A stretch of 64,000 nucleotides of DNA from Nonomuraea aridisoli (GTDB lineage: Bacteria; Actinomycetota; Actinomycetes; Streptosporangiales; Streptosporangiaceae), in NCBI RefSeq assembly GCF_003236395.1, contig NZ_POUD01000012.1, positions 1 to 64,000 on the forward strand, read 5' to 3'. Below, piece after piece: positions 41,719-49,966 of this stretch. The position numbers and the translations under genes were made by a program. The notes beneath the pieces were generated by a model. It was not told where the DNA came from. It did not search any database and saw nothing but the letters and a program-made list of their open reading frames with translations. Each line of letters begins with the position of its first letter. The first letter of the stretch is position 1.

Positions 41719-42029
41719 GCCACGCGGCTTATGGAACACGTCCTCGCTCGCCGAGCGGGTCGATCACGTTCTCCGGAATCGGCCGGATCTTCCGCCGGAC
41801 GTGTCGATCAGCTGCTGGGCACGGTTCCGCAGCAGGCAGGCGGTCCCGGACCAGGTGGGACGTGCGCCCGTCCCCCATAGGAGAGAGCGGCCCCGTACCG
41901 CATGGGGTGCGTGCTCATCCCCCGCGTGAAGCGCGCGTATCCGGAGCGCGGGCGTGCGCTTCGCGCGTTCTCGGGAACCGTCGGCGGGGATCGCTACGGT
42001 GGTGAGCCCCCACCGACAGGAGGATGCGC
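41719..42029. other. Gene-poor gap with a hairpin
   Basis: No convincing gene. The notable element is a hairpin with 12-bp arms, CGCGTGAAGCGC (41923-41934) and GCGCTTCGCGCG (41956-41967), one mismatch, probably a terminator for the GNAT gene or a processed leader. Its right arm and following bases (GCGCTTCGCGCGTTCTC) recur exactly after the CHAP terminator near 34982. A good AGGAGG (42018-42023) ends the gap. Confidence 0.5.
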
Positions 42030-42475
42030 ATGGGCGCGAAGACCGGCATCATCGCCTACGCCGACGGACCGATCCCCCACGGGCTCCGCGACGCGGGCAC
42101 GCCCGGTGAGGCGGAGACGGCGGCGCTGGTGCGGCGGGTGTTGCCGGGCCGTGTGCTCACCCCGGCTGAGCCGGGCACACTCGCCGGCAAGGTCTACCCG
42201 CCCGAAGATCTCGCCTACGCGACCGGCCTGCCCGGCCTGGAGCTCGTCTGCTCGCAGGAGTTCATGCTCGACCGCCCCTCCGAGCTGCCCGCCCACCTCG
42301 TCGAGGCGAGCCGGGGGCGCAGCTCGTCCTGCACGCGATGCACAGCGTCGTCGACTGGCTGGCGTTCGCGGTCTGGGAGGACGGGCGGCTGCGGATGGGC
42401 CCTCCGCGCGTCTTCCGGCTCGGCGACGACGGCACCTTCCACGAGATCTCCTTGGACGACGCCTTTACAAAGTAG
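42030..42475 (+). pseudogene. DUF6928-like gene with frameshift and truncated C-terminus
   Basis: ATG 42030, six bases after AGGAGG, opens MGAKTGIIAYADGPIPHGLR, the start typical of DUF6928 proteins, and continues through YPPEDLAYATGLPGLELVC. Near 42305 the frame fails. Shifting frame recovers QLVLHAMHSVVDWLAFAVWE, as expected, then ends early with RVFRLGDDGTFHEISLDDAF and TAG 42473-42475. The usual longer C-terminus is missing. One indel plus loss of the 3' end is the simplest account. Function of the family is unknown. Confidence 0.6.
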
Positions 42476-42574
42476 ATTTCAGGGACCCCGAAACTTTTCC
42501 TGCGGCGCGTCGATTCGGGGGCCGGCCGTTCGACGCTCTGACGAGACGGACGCACGACGAAGGAGACGACACCG

Positions 42575-43021
42575 ATGAAGTTCATGATCGTGGGCAAGGG
42601 CAGCGCGGAGACCGAAGCGGGCGCGCTGCCCAGCCAGGAGCTCGTGGACAACATGCATGCCTACAACGAGGAGTTGACCAGGGCGGGGGTGCTGCTGGCG
42701 GGCGAGGGGCTCTACCCCAGCTCGGAGGGGGCGCAGATCGCCTACACCGGCGGCAAGGCGAAGGTCATCGACGGGCCGTTCGCCGAGGCCAAGGAGTTGA
42801 TCGCCGGGTTCTGGCTGATCCAGGTCAAGTCGCGCGAGGAGGCCATCGAGTGGGCCCTGCGCGTCCCGGTCCCGCCGGGACACGACGGGATCGGGCTCGA
42901 CGTGTGGCGCGTGTTCGACGCCTCCGACGTGCCGGACGAGTCGCTGCCGCCGGAGAAGCTCGACCGGGAGAAGGCCCTGCGTGAGCGCCTCGGCGCCGAC
43001 ACGCCCGACGAGACCTCATGA
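42575..43021 (+). CDS. YCII-related (DGPF-type) protein
   Basis: 148 residues. The YCII/DGPF fold shows as MKFMIVGKGSAE at the start and KAKVIDGPFAEAKELIAGFWLIQVKS with the DGPF motif. Such proteins are usually encoded beside an ECF sigma factor of the SigJ/DUF6596 type, of the kind found here at 45408 but separated by a large opposite-strand surface-protein gene. The molecular role is not established. ATG 42575 follows GAAGGAGACG. Confidence 0.9.
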   Translation: MKFMIVGKGSAETEAGALPSQELVDNMHAYNEELTRAGVLLAGEGLYPSSEGAQIAYTGGKAKVIDGPFAEAKELIAGFWLIQVKSREEAIEWALRVPVPPGHDGIGLDVWRVFDASDVPDESLPPEKLDREKALRERLGADTPDETS

Positions 43022-43311
43022 GCACGCCGGCCTCGGCCGGCTGACTCGGGGCGCCGGCGCCCTGGCGTGACGTGTACGACATGACCACGGCGGGGGCCAC
43101 GGGCACTGCGCGGGGCGATGTGAGGCAGGCGCCACGGTGGGGTCGGCGCATCGGCGATGGTGTCGGAAGCGGGCGGCGTTCTGTAGGAGGCGGGGCGGAG
43201 TTCTGTCAGAGCCGTCGCTCGCCCGGGTCCGGCCGGATCGGCCCTCCGTACGGGAGGAATGACTCCGTGGACCGGGGCGGGCGGCGGCTATCGGGAAAGG
43301 CCGGACATCCG
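43022..43311. other. Intergenic stretch without recognised gene
   Basis: 290 bp between the YCII gene and the convergent surface-protein gene. Short GC-rich inverted repeats occur, for example GCCGG-CCTCG-GCCGGC near 43026 and CCTCC-GTAC-GGGAGG near 43244, which could terminate either gene. No coding signal seen. Confidence 0.5.
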
Positions 43312-45255
43312 TCAGGGCGTCGGCCGCGGTCGTGCGGTGGTCGTCGCTCGTTCAGCGGCCGGAAGGCCGGTCGCATCGGCGATGGGCGTCCGGCTCTCGC
43401 TCCGGCCCGCGTGACCACACTTCGGTTTCGTGCCGTGGTGCGGCTTCTTCCCCGGCCGGCAGTGATGCGGCTTCTGCACCACCCGAATCGTGGCCGTGGC
43501 CGTGGCGGAGGTCAGGTCCCCGGCTCTGGCGACCGCGGTGTTGGTGATGGAGAAGCGGCAGCCGCTCCGCTCGCACTCGTCCGCCGTGCCCGCCGGCACG
43601 ACGAAGATGCCCCTGCAGGTCGTGGACGCTCCCGGGGCCAGAGTCGTGGCCCGGCACCTGATCCGCGTCACGTGGCTGTCCTCGATCCGCACGTCGTTCA
43701 CCGTGCCGGTGGAGTTGTTCGTGACGACGTACCGGTAGACGACCCTGTTCCCGGGGCGGTACGGACGGGCGTCCGCGACGCTCTTCACCAGGTCGAGCTC
43801 TCCCTCTTCTTGCTCCGCGACCTCGATCGTGACCTGTGACTCCGGCGAGTTCACCACGGTCGCGTCCGCCATGCCGGTGGCGGTGGCGACGTTGGTGACC
43901 GAGCCGCGCGCGGCGTCCTCCTCGGTGACGACGTAGGCGCCGGTGCAGGTGATGCGCTCGCCGACGTTCAGGGTGACGGGCTCCGTCCCGCAGTCCGCCA
44001 CACCGACCACGTCGTCGTTCACGACAAGATCGGTGATGTCCATGTTGCCGGTGTTGGCCACCTCGTACTCGTAGCGCACCGTGGTCCCCACCGGCACGGG
44101 GTCGGACGGCAAGCCTCCGGCGACGCGCTTGGTGAGGGTCAAGGCCGGTTGTTCCAGGACCGGGCGGACGACGACGTTGCGAATCAGGTGGACGTCGGTG
44201 AACAGACCGGTGGAGGCCGCGAACCCGAACTTGTACGTCGAGGGGACCGGTGTGGGCGCGGGCGTGGACAGCACCTGCTGCATGCCGTCGCCGTCGTTGA
44301 AGTCGATGGAGACGGTCAGCACGGGGTCGGGCGCCGGGGTGATCCGCACGTTCACCGTGCGGCGCGACTCCTCCAGGTCGTCCTGCGCCTGCTGCGGGTC
44401 GTCATCGACCACCCTCGTGGGTCCGTGCAGGTTCCCCGGCAACGTCGAGGGCCACGGCCCGGTGGTGGTGAGGTTGCTCGTGGTGGCGGTCAGGAAGCAG
44501 TAGCCTTGGGTCCCGTTCCCAGGCCCTCGTACCGTCACCATGTTGGGCCCCGGAGCCGGGGAGCGGAAGACCGTGCCGGCCGGTGAGCGCTCGGCGCAGC
44601 CCATGCCTCGCTGTTCCCAGTCTCCGAAGTAGTTGCCGAGGACGTCGAGGCCGACGCCGACGTAGCCCTGGTCGATGCCGTTTTCGAAGGGGTTGGCGGG
44701 ATCGTCGTTGGGCCGTTTTTGCGCGTATCCCAGACTGCCGCCGAAGGCGCCCGGCTCCTCGGGCGTGGCGGTGCCGTCGATGAGGAAGAAGGAGATGCCG
44801 TCGGCGGGCACGTCCGAGGTGTTGCCGTACTGCCACTGCTCGAAGGTCACGTCCAGGCCCTGCTCCGACGCGATCGGCTCGTCGTACAGAACGGCTGCCG
44901 TCTGATTGTTGTCGGCGCTGGTCAGCTGGAGATAGCCGAACGGCGCCCCGCCGGTCGGCGGCACCGGGCCCGCGGCGCCCTCCGGGCATCCCGTGAGCGG
45001 ATGGCTGCCCGTCCCGGGAGTGGCGGGCGGTGCCCCGGTCAGGCAGGCGGATCCCACTGCCACGAACTCGGGGACCGACGTGGCTCCCGTGAAGGTCTCC
45101 TCGACCAGCGGCACCGGCTGTGCCGCAGCCGGCTGGGCCGGTAGGAGCGTGGCCGCCATCATGCCCAGAAGCGCCGTTCCGGCTATGGCGGCCCTCTTGG
45201 GGCCAGACTCGCCGATTCTCGATCGAGCGGTATCAGATCGTATGTTCACAGACAC
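43312..45255 (-). CDS. Secreted lectin-like/DUF11 surface protein
   Basis: 647 residues. A signal peptide (about 1-45, ending AQPAAAQP) is followed by an L-type-lectin-like beta-sandwich (about 50-365: FEQWQYGNTSDVPADGISFFLIDG, NDDPANPFENGIDQGYVGVGLDVLGNYFGDWE). Two DUF11-type immunoglobulin-like repeats follow (VPVGTTVRYEYEVANTGNMD; RPGNRVVYRYVVTNNSTGTV), each with paired Cys. The tail is Lys/His/Pro-rich (KPHHCRPGKKPHHG), with no LPXTG or membrane anchor seen. It may bind surface or environmental glycans. The GTG start at 45255 faces the ECF sigma gene 152 bp away, and the gene separates that sigma factor from the YCII gene. Confidence 0.85.
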   Translation of the reverse strand: MSVNIRSDTARSRIGESGPKRAAIAGTALLGMMAATLLPAQPAAAQPVPLVEETFTGATSVPEFVAVGSACLTGAPPATPGTGSHPLTGCPEGAAGPVPPTGGAPFGYLQLTSADNNQTAAVLYDEPIASEQGLDVTFEQWQYGNTSDVPADGISFFLIDGTATPEEPGAFGGSLGYAQKRPNDDPANPFENGIDQGYVGVGLDVLGNYFGDWEQRGMGCAERSPAGTVFRSPAPGPNMVTVRGPGNGTQGYCFLTATTSNLTTTGPWPSTLPGNLHGPTRVVDDDPQQAQDDLEESRRTVNVRITPAPDPVLTVSIDFNDGDGMQQVLSTPAPTPVPSTYKFGFAASTGLFTDVHLIRNVVVRPVLEQPALTLTKRVAGGLPSDPVPVGTTVRYEYEVANTGNMDITDLVVNDDVVGVADCGTEPVTLNVGERITCTGAYVVTEEDAARGSVTNVATATGMADATVVNSPESQVTIEVAEQEEGELDLVKSVADARPYRPGNRVVYRYVVTNNSTGTVNDVRIEDSHVTRIRCRATTLAPGASTTCRGIFVVPAGTADECERSGCRFSITNTAVARAGDLTSATATATIRVVQKPHHCRPGKKPHHGTKPKCGHAGRSESRTPIADATGLPAAERATTTARPRPTP

Positions 45256-45407
45256 CGAACGTAGTCAGAGCGCTGGTGAATCACTTCGCCGACATTGCAA
45301 ACGATCGCTCACAAGTAGGACCGTCCTGTTTTGCGGACGGCCCCGCGTCGGCCCACCGCACCACGGAACGGGTTGCGGGCAGGGAGCCGGGCTGGTCTCA
45401 TGGGCCG

Positions 45408-46643
45408 GTGACGGCTTCCGACACCCACCGTGCCATCGAGGCGGTCTGGCGGATCGAGGCGCCCCGGCTGATCGCCGGGCTCGCCGGGCTGGTGCGCGAC
45501 GTCGGCCTGGCCGAGGAGCTGGCGCAGGACGCGCTGGTGGCGGCGCTGGAGCAGTGGCCGGAGTCCGGCGTGCCGCGCAACCCCGGCGCGTGGCTGATGA
45601 CCGTGTCCAAGCGCCGCGCCATCGACCTCATCCGCAGGAACGAACGCCTCCAGCGCAACCTCGCCGAGCTGGGCCACCGCCTCCGGACCGAGGAGGAGCA
45701 GCCCGAGCCCGACGAGATCGAGGACGACCTGCTGCGGCTGGTGTTCACGGCCTGCCATCCCGCGCTGAAGACGGAGTCGCGGGTGGCGCTGACGCTGCGG
45801 GTGCTGGGCGGGCTGACGACCGACGAGATCGCCCGGGCGTTCCTCGTCCCGGAGCCCACCGTGGCGCAGCGGATCGTGCGCGCCAAACGGACCCTCGCCG
45901 ACGAGCGGATCCCGTTCGAGGTGCCGCAAGGAGCGGAGCTGGCCGGGCGCCTGTCCGCCGTGCTCGAGGTCATCTACCTGATCTTCAACGAGGGCTACTC
46001 GGCGACGGCCGGCGACGACTGGATGCGTCCGGCCCTGTGCGAGGACGCGCTGCGGCTCGGGCGCGTGCTGGCCGGCCTGATGCCGAAGGAGCCCGAGGTG
46101 CACGGCCTGGTGGCGCTCATGGAGATCCAGGCGTCCCGGTCGGCGGCGCGTGTGGGCCCGTCCGGCGAGCCGGTCCTGCTGCTGGAGCAGAACCGCGCCC
46201 GCTGGGACAGGCTGCTCATCCGGCGCGGCCTGGCCGCCCTCGACCGGGCCGAGGACCTGTCGGGCACGCGCGGCCCGTACACGCTGCAGGCCGCCATCGC
46301 GGCCTGCCACGCCCGCGCCGTCGATCCGCAGGACACCGACTGGGTGCGGATCGCGAGCCTGTACGAGGAGCTGGCCAGGATGTCGCGCTCCCCCGTGGTC
46401 GAGCTCAACCGCGCCGTGGCCCTGTCGATGGCGTACGGCCCCGCGGCCGGCCTGCGCCTCGTCGACCAGATCGTGGACGAGCCGGCGCTCAAGGGCTACC
46501 ACCTGCTGCCGAGCGTACGCGGCGACCTGCTGTTCAGGCTGGGACGCCGGCAGGAGGCGCGGGCGGAGTTCGAGCGCGCCGCCGCGATGACCCGCAACGC
46601 CCGCGAACGCGCCCTCCTGGAGCGACGCGCCGCCGCCTGCTGA
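45408..46643 (+). CDS. ECF sigma factor, DUF6596/SigJ-like type
   Basis: 411 residues. Sigma region 2 includes AEELAQDALVAALEQWPESGVP and KRRAIDLIRR; region 4 is VALTLRVLGGLTTDEIARAFLVPEPTVAQRIVRAKRTL. A long C-terminal TPR-like extension (AVLEVIYLIFNEGYSATAG, then SPVVELNRAVALSMAYGPAAGL) replaces an anti-sigma partner in this group. Such sigma factors usually pair with YCII proteins; the YCII gene lies 2.4 kb upstream on the same strand. GTG 45408 gives the normal N-terminus, and coding character is lost before it. Confidence 0.92.
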   Translation: MTASDTHRAIEAVWRIEAPRLIAGLAGLVRDVGLAEELAQDALVAALEQWPESGVPRNPGAWLMTVSKRRAIDLIRRNERLQRNLAELGHRLRTEEEQPEPDEIEDDLLRLVFTACHPALKTESRVALTLRVLGGLTTDEIARAFLVPEPTVAQRIVRAKRTLADERIPFEVPQGAELAGRLSAVLEVIYLIFNEGYSATAGDDWMRPALCEDALRLGRVLAGLMPKEPEVHGLVALMEIQASRSAARVGPSGEPVLLLEQNRARWDRLLIRRGLAALDRAEDLSGTRGPYTLQAAIAACHARAVDPQDTDWVRIASLYEELARMSRSPVVELNRAVALSMAYGPAAGLRLVDQIVDEPALKGYHLLPSVRGDLLFRLGRRQEARAEFERAAAMTRNARERALLERRAAAC

Positions 46644-46703
46644 CCGCCCGGGGCGTCGACGCAGCCCTGGTTGCGGCTGCGGGCCTCGGCCGCGCCGGCG
46701 AGC

Positions 46704-46890
46704 GGCTTCCGCGGGTTCACGCTGTCGCTCTCGTGTCCCAGCCGGCCACCGTCAACGGCCTCATCGGCGCCGCCCTGGCGCCACGCCGTTGAAGCCGGCC
46801 GCGAAGTCGCTGTGGGGCTACGGCGGCGTCGTGCGAGCGCGGACCCTTCACCGACCCGGACGGCTTCGTGTGGGAGGCGGCCTGGGCTCC
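46704..46890 (+). pseudogene. Remnant of a VOC/glyoxalase gene
   Basis: Pieces of a VOC protein can be read in changing frames: GFRGFTLSL, then SQPATVNGLIGAALA, TPLKPAAKSLWGYGGV and FTDPDGFVWEAAWAP. Order and spacing match the C-terminal half of actinobacterial VOC proteins, but at least two indels break the frame and the N-terminal half is absent. It lies between the sigma factor and trmO. Confidence 0.65.
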
Positions 46891-46891
46891 G

Positions 46892-47293
46892 TCAGCGCGT
46901 CGCGTCGAGGACCGGTTTCACGTCGACGATCGGGGTGCCGTCGAGGGCCTCGAGATCGGCCACCCGCACCCGGAGCCCGTCGATCCCGAGCACCCGGACG
47001 CGGTGTAGGCCGATGGGGTTGGGCCGGTCGGAGGAGCGGGTGCTGAAGACACCGGTCAGCGGATTGCGCAGATCACCGCGCGGATGCACGGCCACCACCG
47101 ATCGATCGGCCAGGTGCAACCACGTGAGGACGAACACCTCATCGCCCACCGTGAGATCGCGGATCCCCTCGGCCATCGCGGGATCGAACACGAGCCACGC
47201 GTCGGGAGCGCCCTCCACCCCCTGCTTCGGAGCGCTCCCGCGATCCGTCAGGGACGACCGCACGACTCCGATGGGACGAATCTCGTACGCCAT
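46892..47293 (-). CDS. trmO: TrmO/TsaA-like tRNA m6t6A37 methyltransferase
   Basis: 133 residues of the TsaA/UPF0066 family. It opens YEIRPIGVVRSSL and carries the diagnostic VFSTRSSDRPNPIGLHRVRVLGI, the SAM-binding and active-site strand of TrmO. It methylates N6-threonylcarbamoyladenosine at tRNA position 37. A short actinobacterial form without the C-terminal extension. ATG 47293 follows GGCGGAGGA. It stands alone. Confidence 0.9.
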   Translation of the reverse strand: MAYEIRPIGVVRSSLTDRGSAPKQGVEGAPDAWLVFDPAMAEGIRDLTVGDEVFVLTWLHLADRSVVAVHPRGDLRNPLTGVFSTRSSDRPNPIGLHRVRVLGIDGLRVRVADLEALDGTPIVDVKPVLDATR

Positions 47294-47418
47294 GGCTCCT
47301 CCGCCCGATGCGCCGAGACGTTCGATCACATCTTCCTCGATCGGCGTCCGTGAAGGGGAACGTGATCTACGCGCCGCCGCCTGCTGACATGCCCGGCGGC
47401 GGATGACACTGTGAAACG

Positions 47419-48240
47419 GTGGAGAGGCTGAAGATCGCGGCGACCGGGCCGGACGACGCGGCGGCACGCGAGGTGGCGGACCGGCTGGCGGACCTGGCGG
47501 CCGGCGCGCCGGTCGCCGTCGCCTCGGCGCCCGCCCCCGAGCCGGGCGCGCACCACCTGGTCGTCGGCGTGGGCGTGCCGGAGGGCGACGCCACGGTGGA
47601 CGTACGGGTGCCGCGGTCCGCCGAGGCGGTGCGGGAGCTGTGGCGGGGCCGCGTCGCGCCGTTCGCGGACAACCTGGCACGGCGCAGGCGCGCGCCCCGC
47701 AGGCAGCACGTCGTGCTCGCCGCGCCGGACCCGTCGTGGCCCGCCCAGGCGGCCCGGCTCATGGCGCGCCTGGCCCGCGTGCTGGGCGAGCGCGCCAGGC
47801 GCATCGACCACATCGGCTCGACGTCCGTTCCCGCGATGGCGGCCAAGGACATCATCGACCTCCAGGTGGTGGTGGACGATCTGGCGGCGGCCGTCGAGGC
47901 GGCGGCGCTCAGTCACGAGGCCGGCTTCGTCCACGTGACAGGCCCCTTCTACGGCATCGACCGGCACGGGACGCATCATGACGAGCAGGTCGCCGTGGAC
48001 GCCGATCCCGGCCGGCCGGTGAACGTGCACTTCCATCCGGTGTCCTCGCCGATCTGGACGGAGATGCTGCTGCTGCGCGACTGGCTGCGGGCGGATCCGG
48101 CGCACCGGGCCGAGTACGAGGCGGTGAAGCGGGGCCTGGCCGCGCGGCCCGATCACGACGTCAACGACTACAGCCTGGACAAGATGCCCTGGATCAGCCG
48201 GGCGCTCGGCCGCGCGGAGGCATGGGCCCCACAGGGCTGA
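47419..48240 (+). CDS. GrpB-family (UPF0157) nucleotidyltransferase-fold protein
   Basis: 273 residues. The C-terminal two thirds are GrpB-like: VLAAPDPSWPAQAARL, IDHIGSTSVPAMAAKDIIDLQVVV and VNVHFHPVSSPIWTEMLLLRDWLR. In actinobacteria this domain is often fused to dephospho-CoA kinase. The N-terminal about 95 residues include the CoaE-type linker (VRELWRGRVAPFADNLARRR) but no P-loop, so it looks like a CoaE-GrpB protein that lost the kinase, or a stand-alone paralogue. Function is not established. The GTG start is 47419. Confidence 0.85.
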   Translation: MERLKIAATGPDDAAAREVADRLADLAAGAPVAVASAPAPEPGAHHLVVGVGVPEGDATVDVRVPRSAEAVRELWRGRVAPFADNLARRRRAPRRQHVVLAAPDPSWPAQAARLMARLARVLGERARRIDHIGSTSVPAMAAKDIIDLQVVVDDLAAAVEAAALSHEAGFVHVTGPFYGIDRHGTHHDEQVAVDADPGRPVNVHFHPVSSPIWTEMLLLRDWLRADPAHRAEYEAVKRGLAARPDHDVNDYSLDKMPWISRALGRAEAWAPQG

Positions 48241-48365
48241 CCGCCGGGCCTACGCCGCGGGAGCGCGGGGGCGACGCGAGCAGAGCCGCGGCGCCGACCA
48301 CGCGACAAGTTCATCTCACCCGGGGCGACATGCCCTCGAAGCGACATGAAAGATGCCACTTGTGC

Positions 48366-48379
48366 TGGGAGCGCTCCCA
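48366..48379. promoter_or_regulatory. CebR operator 1
   Basis: TGGGAGCGCTCCCA, the known perfect palindromic CebR binding sequence of streptomycetes, 216 bp upstream of cebE. An identical copy lies 130 bp downstream. Confidence 0.9.
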
Positions 48380-48382
48380 AGT

Positions 48383-48396
48383 AGCCTTATAAGGCT
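48383..48396. promoter_or_regulatory. AT-centred palindrome between the CebR operators
   Basis: AGCCTTATAAGGCT is a perfect 14-bp palindrome three bases after CebR operator 1. It contains a TATAAG-like -10 element and may mark a promoter or a second regulator's site. Confidence 0.35.
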
Positions 48397-48495
48397 TATA
48401 TCCCCAAGAATCCGGAATCACAGCATCAAAACGTCCCATCGGTAACGGTTGCGTTTCGCGGGATTGACGGCAGGACACCACGAGTGCACCCTTTG

Positions 48496-48509
48496 TGGGA
48501 GCGCTCCCA
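48496..48509. promoter_or_regulatory. CebR operator 2
   Basis: A second exact TGGGAGCGCTCCCA, 73 bp before the cebE ATG. Two spaced operators would allow looping repression. Confidence 0.9.
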
Positions 48510-48581
48510 ACATTCCCACCGCGGCGGAGCGCAGCCGCGGTGCGCTTCTCCCCACGTTCACCCGAGAAGGGGTTCCAACCC

Positions 48582-49907
48582 ATGATGATCAGCAAGCGTC
48601 GCGGCCTGGCCGCGGCCTCGGCCCTGGCCGCGGTCGTGCTGGCCGTTACGTCCTGTGGCTCCGGCGGCGGTACGGATTCCGGCGCTCCCGCCTCCTCCGG
48701 GCCGGTCACCATCCGTGTGCAGACGTTCGGCGGCGGCGCCAACTTCGGCTACAAGAACGCCATCGCCAAGTGGAACGCCGAGCACAAGGACATCCAGATC
48801 AAGGAAGAGCACCTCACCGACCAGTTCGAGCAGCAGTACTGGCCGCAGATGATCCAGTGGCTGACCTCGGGCACGGGGGCCGGTGACGTGGTGGGCATCG
48901 ACGAGGGCGGCATGGGCCTGGCCAAGGCGCACCCGGAGTGGTGGGCCGACCTGAAGGAGCACGGCCTGGAGTCGCGCAAGGCCGACTACCCCGCCTGGAA
49001 GTGGGAGAACGGCATCACCGCCGACGGCAAGCTGTTCGGCCTGGGCACCGACATCGGCGGCATGAGCCTGTGCTACCGCAAGGACCTGTTCGAGCAGGCC
49101 GGCCTGCCCGCCGACCGCGACGAGGTCAGCGCCCTCTGGCCGACCTGGGACGACTTCATGAAGGTCGGCCAGGAGTTCCAGTCGAAGGTCAAGGACACGA
49201 AGTGGGCCGACGGCACCAACACGCTGTACCAGGTGCTCCTGTATCAGGAGGCGGCGAAGAACGGCAACGTCACCTACTTCGACCAGCAGAACAACCTCAT
49301 CGTCGACAAGAACCCGGCGGTGCGCACGGCCTTCGACTTCGCGCAGAAGATGAGCCAGCAGGGCCTGACCGCCAAGCTGCGCAACTTCAGCGACGAGTGG
49401 GCGGCGGGCACCCAGCGGGGCGCGTTCGCCACGGTCGGCTGCCCGTCCTGGATGCTCGGCACCGTCAGCGGCAACGCGGGTGACGACGGCAAGGGCAAGT
49501 GGGACGTCGCCTCGGTGCCCGGCGGCGGCGGCAACTGGGGCGGGTCCTGGCTCGCGGTGCCGGCGCAGTCGAAGCACCCGAAGGAGGCGGCCATGGTCGC
49601 CGACTACCTGACGCAGGCCCAGACCCAGGCGAGCGTCTTCGCCGACTTCGGCAACATGCCGAGCAACACCAAGGCCCAGCAGGACCCGGCGGTGCAGGGC
49701 GCGAAGAACGAGTACTTCAGCGACGCCCCCATCGGTGAGATCTTCGCCAAGTCCGCCGCCGAGCTCCAGCCGGTCTACCTCGGCGTGAACCACACCCAGG
49801 TCAAGAACGCCGTCGAGTCGGTCATCCAGGGCATGGACGACGGCTCGGTCCCCTACGACCAGGCGTGGCAGCAGCTGGTCGACGACGCGGCCAAGGCCGC
49901 GGACTGA
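48582..49907 (+). CDS. cebE: Cellobiose/cellotriose ABC transporter binding lipoprotein
   Basis: 441 residues. A lipoprotein signal peptide ends in the lipobox AVTSCGSGGG. The mature part is a family-1 solute-binding protein (VRVQTFGGGANFGYKNAIAKWNAEHKDI; LGTDIGGMSLCYRKDLFEQAGLP; PGGGGNWGGSWLAVPAQS). It captures cello-oligosaccharides outside the cell for CebF/CebG. ATG 48582 is followed at once by a second ATG. Two CebR operators lie upstream and permeases, beta-glucosidase and CebR follow, so the substrate assignment rests on context. Confidence 0.9.
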   Translation: MMISKRRGLAAASALAAVVLAVTSCGSGGGTDSGAPASSGPVTIRVQTFGGGANFGYKNAIAKWNAEHKDIQIKEEHLTDQFEQQYWPQMIQWLTSGTGAGDVVGIDEGGMGLAKAHPEWWADLKEHGLESRKADYPAWKWENGITADGKLFGLGTDIGGMSLCYRKDLFEQAGLPADRDEVSALWPTWDDFMKVGQEFQSKVKDTKWADGTNTLYQVLLYQEAAKNGNVTYFDQQNNLIVDKNPAVRTAFDFAQKMSQQGLTAKLRNFSDEWAAGTQRGAFATVGCPSWMLGTVSGNAGDDGKGKWDVASVPGGGGNWGGSWLAVPAQSKHPKEAAMVADYLTQAQTQASVFADFGNMPSNTKAQQDPAVQGAKNEYFSDAPIGEIFAKSAAELQPVYLGVNHTQVKNAVESVIQGMDDGSVPYDQAWQQLVDDAAKAAD

Positions 49908-49966
49908 TCCCCGGCCCGGCCCGTCTCAGGGGGCGGGCCGGGCTCACTGCCGCCGAAAGGTCTGTT

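Noticed and set aside
43022..43311. Small genes between the YCII and surface-protein genes
   Set aside because: Open frames there have no ribosome binding site, no codon bias and no motif.
48383..48396. AGCCTTATAAGGCT as a third CebR site
   Set aside because: Its sequence does not match TGGGAGCGCTCCCA; kept only as an unassigned palindrome.
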